From positions 1-5,787 of the forward strand of contig JAAYZP010000241.1 in NCBI GenBank assembly GCA_012514785.1: 5,787 nucleotides of DNA, in the 5' to 3' direction. Below the pieces are notes generated by a model. That model saw only the letters and a list, made by a program, of their open reading frames with translations. It did no database searches and was not told the origin of the DNA. The DNA is from Propionibacterium sp. (GTDB lineage Bacteria > Actinomycetota > Actinomycetes > Propionibacteriales > Propionibacteriaceae). The position numbers and the translations under genes were made by a program. Shown piece by piece: positions 1-5,787 of the stretch (its first letter is position 1; each line of letters starts with the position of its first letter).

Positions 1-71
1 CAGCGGGCAATGGAGCTCCTGTCCAGAGGTCGAATGATCAAGGCGACGATGGACACCGCATCTACGCGCAT
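1..71 (-). CDS. possible 5' end of a gene leaving the left edge
   Basis: An ATG at 71 on the minus strand opens a frame that stays open for 23 codons to the window edge (start MRVDAVSIVALIIRPLDRSS). What supports it is the ribosome binding site: GGGAGGAG at 76-83 (minus sense), with the GGAGG core 6 nt from the ATG, one of the two best Shine-Dalgarno matches in the window. The short peptide has a hydrophobic stretch (AVSIVALII) but is too short for any family call. It would be the last in a row of minus-strand genes. The frame may be open by chance, so the call rests mainly on the ribosome binding site. Confidence 0.35.
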   Translation of the reverse strand, partial: MRVDAVSIVALIIRPLDRSSIAR

Positions 72-75
72 GCAA

Positions 76-83
76 CTCCTCCC
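76..83 (-). promoter_or_regulatory. Shine-Dalgarno for the left-edge frame
   Basis: Minus-strand GGGAGGAG, complementary to the 16S rRNA 3' end. The GGAGG core sits 6 nt and the last G 4 nt before the ATG at 71. I found no convincing -10/-35 pair in 84-200, and nothing else I can name in the 129 nt between this frame and the next gene. Confidence 0.4.
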
Positions 84-200
84 GCGACGGGCAGCTTCGC
101 CGCGTCTAGTGCTTGAGTTGTCCGACTCGCAGCAAGTGTGACATCGGCCAGGGAAGGTGCGTCGAGGTGCTGGCTGATGGCACGCGAACGAACAGGGCGG

Positions 201-401
201 TCACGAGTCGTCGCCCGACTTGGTGCGGTGCCCTTCCGGGATCGCGGCAGCGATCGCCCAGAGTCCGGATGTCACAAGAAGGAAACAGCCAAGAATGAAC
301 GCACGGTCACTCGAGAAACCAGAATCGACTATCGCGAGAACGAGCATCACGACGCCGACGAAGGCGATGAACGCGCCAGGCCCACCCATCCGCTGGCTCA
401 T
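201..401 (-). CDS. small two-helix membrane protein, function unknown
   Basis: A 66-residue product with two hydrophobic segments: about residues 10-26 (AFIAFVGVVMLVLAIVD) and 34-54 (around ILGCFLLVTSGLWAIAAAI). A short loop containing Asp and Arg (SGFSSDR) joins them, and the C-terminal tail is polar (EGHRTKSGDDS). That is the layout of a small inner-membrane hairpin protein. I do not recognise a family. The ATG at 401 is preceded only by a weak GGGA about 9 nt upstream; an ATG four codons further in is an alternative start. A small stem (CCGTGG/CCACGG, 420-438) lies just upstream of the start. Third-position GC is lower than in the uvr genes, which leaves some doubt that the gene is real, but the clean two-helix pattern is unlikely to arise by chance. 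Confidence 0.55.
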   Translation of the reverse strand: MSQRMGGPGAFIAFVGVVMLVLAIVDSGFSSDRAFILGCFLLVTSGLWAIAAAIPEGHRTKSGDDS

Positions 402-419
402 GAGCGCCAGTCCCGACCG

Positions 420-438
420 CCGTGGTGTAGCGCCACGG
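420..438. repeat. short stem-loop upstream of the 66-aa gene
   Basis: CCGTGG (420-425) and CCACGG (433-438) form a 6-bp stem, extendable by a T-G wobble to 7 bp with a 5-nt loop. It ends 18 nt before the ATG at 401 on the minus strand and could lie in that gene's leader. No run of T follows on either strand, so it is not a standard intrinsic terminator. Confidence 0.35.
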
Positions 439-531
439 AACCTGCAAAACTAGCCACTCGTTGCGTCAGCAAAGGGTTACTGTCCTCGTGAGGCGCAACG
501 AGTGGCGCGTTGTGAAGTTTTGGAGGTTTCG
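436..531. repeat. head-to-head pair of an imperfect ~30-nt repeat
   Basis: The inner core is a perfect 13-nt inverted repeat: GCCACTCGTTGCG at 453-465 and CGCAACGAGTGGC at 494-506, separated by 28 nt. Outside the core both copies continue with related sequence. The minus-strand copy goes directly into TAGTTTTGCAGGTTCCG (452 down to 436). The plus-strand copy goes through 8 extra bases (GCGTTGTG, 507-514) into AAGTTTTGGAGGTTTCG (515-531), with 14 of 17 positions identical. So two copies of one unit point away from each other and differ by an 8-nt indel. The element fills the gap between the 66-aa and 33-aa genes and ends 2 nt from the stop codon of the latter. It could fold into a long hairpin in RNA, and on the minus strand the stem is followed by UAGUUUUG, so a weak termination role for the 33-aa transcript is possible. 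The layout also fits a dispersed genomic repeat. Confidence 0.7.
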
Positions 532-532
532 C

Positions 533-634
533 TCAGGATCTCTTCCGACTGCGCGCCACCAGTAGCACGACGAGCGCCCCCAGCGCGACGGTGATGACGG
601 CGGAGCCGAGGACCAAAATGACAATCGCGTTCAC
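533..634 (-). CDS. 33-aa single-helix membrane micro-protein
   Basis: The frame is longer (to 790), but the supported start is the GTG at 634, because AAGGAG lies exactly 6 nt upstream and the upstream codons encode non-descript sequence. From that GTG the product is 33 residues. Residues 3-27 form one almost unbroken hydrophobic helix (AIVILVLGSAVITVALGALV followed by VLLVA), and the protein ends in the basic tail RSRKRS. By the positive-inside rule the C-terminus should be cytoplasmic. It has no charged residue in the helix and no known motif. Its size and layout fit small regulatory or complex-stabilising membrane peptides, but the partner is unknown. It lies 172 nt downstream of uvrB in the same direction, with a hairpin between them, so it is probably a separate transcription unit, although no convincing promoter was found. 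Confidence 0.6.
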   Translation of the reverse strand: MNAIVILVLGSAVITVALGALVVLLVARSRKRS

Positions 635-640
635 GTTGCT

Positions 641-646
641 CTCCTT
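641..646 (-). promoter_or_regulatory. strong Shine-Dalgarno setting the GTG 634 start
   Basis: Minus-strand AAGGAG (within GGAAGGAGAGCAAC) lies 6 nt before the GTG at 634. It decides the start of the 33-aa gene over the longer 85-codon frame, whose upstream ATGs lack a comparable site. The uvr-locus genes, by contrast, have no good Shine-Dalgarno. Confidence 0.65.
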
Positions 647-747
647 CCGGGGCGAGCATCTGTTGTCACCCTCACCCATCATTGCAGAGAGGTCGGGGGG
701 ATGCTGCCGGGGCGGAAATGTCGGTGGCTTCAAGGCCCTTCGAGACA

Positions 748-791
748 CTTGCTGGTTGAACTCCCGGCGCGACGCGAGCTCAACCATCAAG
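748..791. repeat. near-palindromic hairpin after uvrB, REP-like
   Basis: The arms 748-766 and 773-791 pair at 16 of 19 positions around a 6-nt loop. The best block is TGGTTGA (753-759) with TCAACCA (780-786); mismatches fall at 752/787, 760/779 and 764/775. The element starts 15 nt beyond the uvrB stop codon. No U-tract follows in the uvrB direction, so it is not a classical intrinsic terminator, but it could protect the uvrB mRNA 3' end or help Rho-dependent ending. Together with the adjoining CCTTCGAGAC (737-746), it resembles from memory the TTCGAGAC...CTCAACCA type of palindromic repeat that is dispersed in many high-GC actinobacterial genomes. That link is inference. The remainder of the 635-806 gap shows nothing else I can name. 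Confidence 0.6.
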
Positions 792-806
792 GTGAGTCGG
801 GTCGCG

Positions 807-2846
<2,040 letters not shown>

Positions 2847-2853
2847 GTACCCA

Positions 2854-2859
2854 ATTCTA
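2854..2859 (-). promoter_or_regulatory. candidate uvrB -10 element (leaderless)
   Basis: Minus-strand TAGAAT matches the TANNNT -10 consensus at 5 of 6 TATAAT positions. It ends 7 nt before the uvrB ATG, which places the expected transcription start at or one base before the A of ATG. Its first three bases are the TAG stop codon of the upstream gene. No -35 hexamer of quality is seen 16-18 nt upstream, and neither a PafBC-type TTGTC box nor a LexA box is visible. Confidence 0.5.
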
Positions 2860-3561
2860 GGACGGGTGGGAAATGTCGGCTTCGAGGTCGGCGGTGCCGC
2901 TGACGTTCGACGTCGTGATGCCGCGGGCGAGCCAGATCAACAGGTCATTGGCAGGCCCCAGCACCGTGGTGGTTTCCCCGTCCTCGTCCCCGATGCGCGC
3001 GGAGAATCCCTCATCGGCGACGAGCAGCACCGGCGGCAGCTCCTCGCTGCGGGGTCGCCTGACCTCGAGCGCCAGCAACGCCTGCGCCATGTCGTCGTCG
3101 ACGTCGAGTGCGGCCTCGCCGATGAGGTCGAAGTGGTGCACGACGACCTCCCGCAGCCGCACCAGCGGCACCTCGCGGCCCTGGATCTCCCAACCGCCGC
3201 TCAGGGTGACGGCGAGCTCGTCGTCACCGACGACGGCGAGCACGTCCTGCAGCTGACCGGAGGTCTCGTCCAGCTCGATCTGGAGCTCGATGCCGGCATC
3301 GAGTGCGCGACGTTCGAGCGCGCGCTGCCGGTCCTCTGCCGAGGGCAAGGCGTGGGCGGAGGCGTCGTCGTGGCGGAGCACCTCGATCATGTTGAGCGCC
3401 TCCTCGACGAGGTGCGCGGCGATGTGCGACCGGGTCCATCCAGCCAGCGCGGTCGGCTCGGCCCAATCATCCTCGTCGTACGAGATGGTGGTACCGAGCA
3501 GGTGGGCGGTGTGCTCGCGGATCGAGTCGATCACACCGGTGAACGTCACGGCCTCGGTCAT
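2857..3561 (-). CDS. maleylpyruvate isomerase family mycothiol-dependent protein
   Basis: A 234-residue protein of the DinB-like/MDMPI fold, the actinobacterial family of metal- and mycothiol-dependent enzymes whose founding member isomerises maleylpyruvate. Evidence: the N-terminal helix-bundle signature GWTRSHIAAHL (41-51) with W42, H46 and H50, and the second signature LREVVVHHFDL (136-146). H50, E138 and H142 occupy the positions expected for the metal triad (H...ExxxH) known from the Corynebacterium glutamicum enzyme. The C-terminal part (about 165-234) is more variable, as usual. The true substrate is unknown; most paralogues are not maleylpyruvate isomerases, and a thiol-transfer or detoxification role is an inference. 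I chose the ATG at 3561 over an in-frame TTG at 3570 because the TTG lies inside the TAGGTT -10 element. It is the first gene of a probable two-gene unit with uvrB and is divergent from uvrA. Confidence 0.85.
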   Translation of the reverse strand: MTEAVTFTGVIDSIREHTAHLLGTTISYDEDDWAEPTALAGWTRSHIAAHLVEEALNMIEVLRHDDASAHALPSAEDRQRALERRALDAGIELQIELDETSGQLQDVLAVVGDDELAVTLSGGWEIQGREVPLVRLREVVVHHFDLIGEAALDVDDDMAQALLALEVRRPRSEELPPVLLVADEGFSARIGDEDGETTTVLGPANDLLIWLARGITTSNVSGTADLEADISHPS

Positions 3562-3568
3562 GGGTGCC

Positions 3569-3574
3569 AACCTA
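3569..3574 (-). promoter_or_regulatory. candidate -10 for the MDMPI-like gene and uvrB
   Basis: Minus-strand TAGGTT fits TANNNT and ends 7 nt before the ATG at 3561, the same spacing as at uvrB, predicting a leaderless or nearly leaderless transcript. A -35 contact region 17 nt upstream would fall at 3592-3597, overlapping the proximal part of the divergent uvrA promoter. No good -35 hexamer is visible. Confidence 0.45.
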
Positions 3575-3586
3575 CCAAAAGCGGCC

Positions 3587-3609
3587 TTGTCTGAGGAGGC
3601 GCATAAGAT
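3587..3609 (+). promoter_or_regulatory. PafBC-type (RecA-independent) damage promoter of uvrA
   Basis: TTGTCTGAG (3587-3595), then 8 nt, then TAAGAT (3604-3609). The published mycobacterial RecA-NDp/PafBC promoter consensus is TTGTCRGTG-N8-TANNNT. This site matches TTGTC exactly, has G at positions 7 and 9, differs at positions 6 and 8, and has the exact spacer and a TANNNT -10. The -10 ends 8 nt before the uvrA GTG at 3618, so transcription should begin at about 3616-3618, giving an mRNA with almost no leader. The GAGGAGG at 3593-3599 looks like a Shine-Dalgarno but is 18 nt from the GTG and lies upstream of the predicted transcript, so it probably does not act as one. That this organism has PafBC is inferred. 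Confidence 0.65.
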
Positions 3610-3617
3610 GGCGAGTT

Positions 3618-5787
<2,170 letters not shown>

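Noticed and set aside
1..141. Plus-strand frame open from the edge to a TGA at 139-141, possibly a gene 3' end
   Set aside because: 46 codons with no recognisable C-terminal sequence; it competes with the minus-strand start at 71, which at least has a strong ribosome binding site. It cannot be excluded without the upstream sequence.
420..438. Short stem-loop as an intrinsic terminator
   Set aside because: Only 6-7 bp and no following T-run on either strand; kept only as a possible leader structure.
138..491. 117-codon plus-strand frame across the left region
   Set aside because: It is polar and Arg/Glu/Thr-rich without a domain or Shine-Dalgarno, overlaps the more protein-like 66-aa minus-strand gene, and runs through the repeat.
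635..790. Longer 85-aa version of the 33-aa gene starting upstream
   Set aside because: The extra N-terminal part is non-descript and runs through the REP-like hairpin, while the AAGGAG at 641-646 points clearly to the GTG at 634.
2905..2910. GTTCGA as half of a LexA (SOS) box near uvrB
   Set aside because: It lacks the inverted GAAC partner at the required spacing and lies within the coding sequence of the upstream gene. No full SOS box was found at either promoter.
3562..3570. TTG at 3570 as start of the MDMPI-like gene
   Set aside because: It overlaps the predicted -10 TAGGTT and has no Shine-Dalgarno; the ATG at 3561 has the same -10 spacing as the neighbouring genes.
3593..3599. GAGGAGG as uvrA Shine-Dalgarno
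   Set aside because: It is 18 nt from the GTG, too far for normal function, and lies between the promoter boxes, upstream of the predicted transcription start.

Overview
The window is high-GC and reads as an actinobacterial chromosome segment. Three things point there: strong G/C bias at third codon positions, a mycothiol-dependent maleylpyruvate-isomerase-type protein, and promoters made of a TANNNT -10 element placed 7-8 nt before the start codon, which is typical of leaderless actinobacterial genes. The UvrA and UvrB sequences fit Actinobacteria. A Propionibacteriaceae-like genus is possible, but this cannot be settled from the sequence alone.

The right two thirds is a nucleotide-excision-repair locus. 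uvrB (807-2846, minus) encodes the damage-verifying helicase-like subunit. It lies 10 nt downstream of a DinB/MDMPI-fold protein gene (2857-3561, minus). Divergent from that pair is uvrA (3618 to beyond the window, plus), the damage-recognition ABC ATPase, cut off just before its C-terminal zinc finger and second ABC signature. A 56-nt gap separates the two divergent starts. It carries back-to-back promoters, including a 7/9 match to the mycobacterial RecA-independent (PafBC-type) DNA-damage promoter with the exact 8-nt spacer and a TANNNT -10 that would place transcription start at or next to the uvrA GTG. UvrA and UvrB act together to find and verify lesions before UvrC cuts. The sequence suggests that uvrA carries the damage-responsive promoter while uvrB has a simpler one.

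The left 800 bases are sparse: two small membrane-protein genes on the minus strand (66 aa, and 33 aa with an excellent Shine-Dalgarno), the possible first 23 codons of another minus-strand gene leaving the left edge, and two structured repeats. One is a head-to-head pair of an imperfect ~30-nt unit whose inner 13 nt are perfectly inverted (436-531). The other is a 19-position near-palindromic hairpin just past the uvrB stop (748-791). Both look like dispersed-repeat or transcript-end material.

I see no CRISPR array, tRNA, rRNA, transposase or clearly new defence or biosynthetic system. The most interesting signals are regulatory (the uvrA promoter and the consistent leaderless layout), plus the repeats and the micro-protein.
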